Source of the DNA: Onstottus_B arcticum
Lineage (GTDB): Bacteria; Acidobacteriota; Blastocatellia; UBA7656
Length of the DNA: 39,081 nt
Direction: 5' to 3'
NCBI GenBank assembly: GCA_038040485.1
Contig: JBBPIE010000044.1
Coordinates: forward strand, 1 to 39,081
Below the pieces are notes generated by a model. The model saw only the letters and a list, made by a program, of their open reading frames with translations. It was not told the DNA's origin and ran no database searches. The position numbers and the translations under genes are program-made. Below, piece after piece: positions 39,029 through 39,081 of the stretch; within the stretch, counting starts at the first letter, position 1, and every line of letters begins with the position of its first letter.

Positions 39029-39081
39029 ATAGGGGTAGGGAGAACCGATTGGCTTCGGCTCCCCCTCCCTCCGAACCGGAC
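39029..39081 (-). mobile_element. 3' end of a group II intron (domain VI and end of domain V), truncated by the window
   Basis: On the minus strand, GTCCGGTTC (39073-39081) looks like the 3' strand of domain V. It is followed by a domain VI hairpin: GGGGGAGCCGA pairs with TCGGTTCTCCC around an AGCCAA loop, with an unpaired A (39036) and then CCCCTAT as the last 7 nt, so the branch-point A lies 8 nt from the 3' end, as in group II introns. The intron body and any reverse transcriptase lie beyond the right edge. The 3' exon begins at 39028. Confidence 0.8.

Noticed and set aside
1..39081. tRNA, rRNA or riboswitch
   Set aside because: I scanned by eye for cloverleaf-like sequence and conserved rRNA words and found none; a covariance-model search would be more reliable.

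Overview
The window looks like chromosomal DNA of an Acidobacteriota-type soil or environmental bacterium, possibly of the Blastocatellia. This is inference from moderately high G+C, form II cox genes, many secreted or surface proteins, a DUF1844 protein and intergenic repeats built from 7-base words. No rRNA, tRNA, CRISPR array or phage module was seen.

Left part (1-11.3 kb, minus strand): a surface or secreted block. A membrane-anchored FN3/IPT protein, a membrane-anchored protein of unknown fold and a large RHS/YD-repeat protein form an apparent operon. The RHS gene is broken by one extra base near 2723-2725 and leaves the window at its left edge. Behind a clear hairpin terminator lies a 1587-residue protein with a C-terminal gingipain-like (C25) cysteine protease domain. 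It is divergent from a secreted subtilisin-like protease (11.9-13.3 kb). A small Cys-rich secreted protein and a neutral ceramidase-family protein follow.

Middle part (15.3-21.8 kb): housekeeping and small genes. These are an SDR oxidoreductase, a Rho_N-like small protein, MazG, a DUF1844 protein coupled to a PhnP-like metallo-beta-lactamase fold hydrolase, RibF, a secreted DUF2059 protein, a 72-bp degenerate copy of part of ribF, and an unrecognised two-gene unit on the minus strand.

Cox part (21.8-27.1 kb): a form II carbon-monoxide-dehydrogenase-like operon in the order coxS, coxL, coxM, coxG behind a good sigma70-type promoter. A BrnT-type toxin and its probable antitoxin sit between coxL and coxM, and heptamer repeat hairpins sit between coxS/coxL and coxM/coxG.

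Right part (27.1-39.1 kb): a TonB-C-like periplasmic protein, a dienelactone hydrolase, a class C beta-lactamase-like serine hydrolase, a tightly packed set (Ycf48-like repeat lipoprotein, unknown secreted protein, zinc metalloprotease with a variant motif), a methyltransferase, a VOC protein/D-aminoacylase pair, a DUF4258/DUF2283-like pair and a luciferase-like oxidoreductase. The right edge holds the 3' end of a group II intron (domain VI with bulged adenosine), minus strand, body outside the window.

The most unusual feature is a set of six intergenic elements (A-F) sharing an architecture rather than a sequence. Each has two inverted arms made of tandem 7-nt words around a short core, with four different words among six copies. 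One supplies the stop codon of mazG and another lies where the N-terminus of the Ycf48-like gene should start. Three other palindromic repeat types (GC-rich GGGGCGCCC type, GCAGGCATCC type, and a 204-bp MITE-like element) also occupy gaps.
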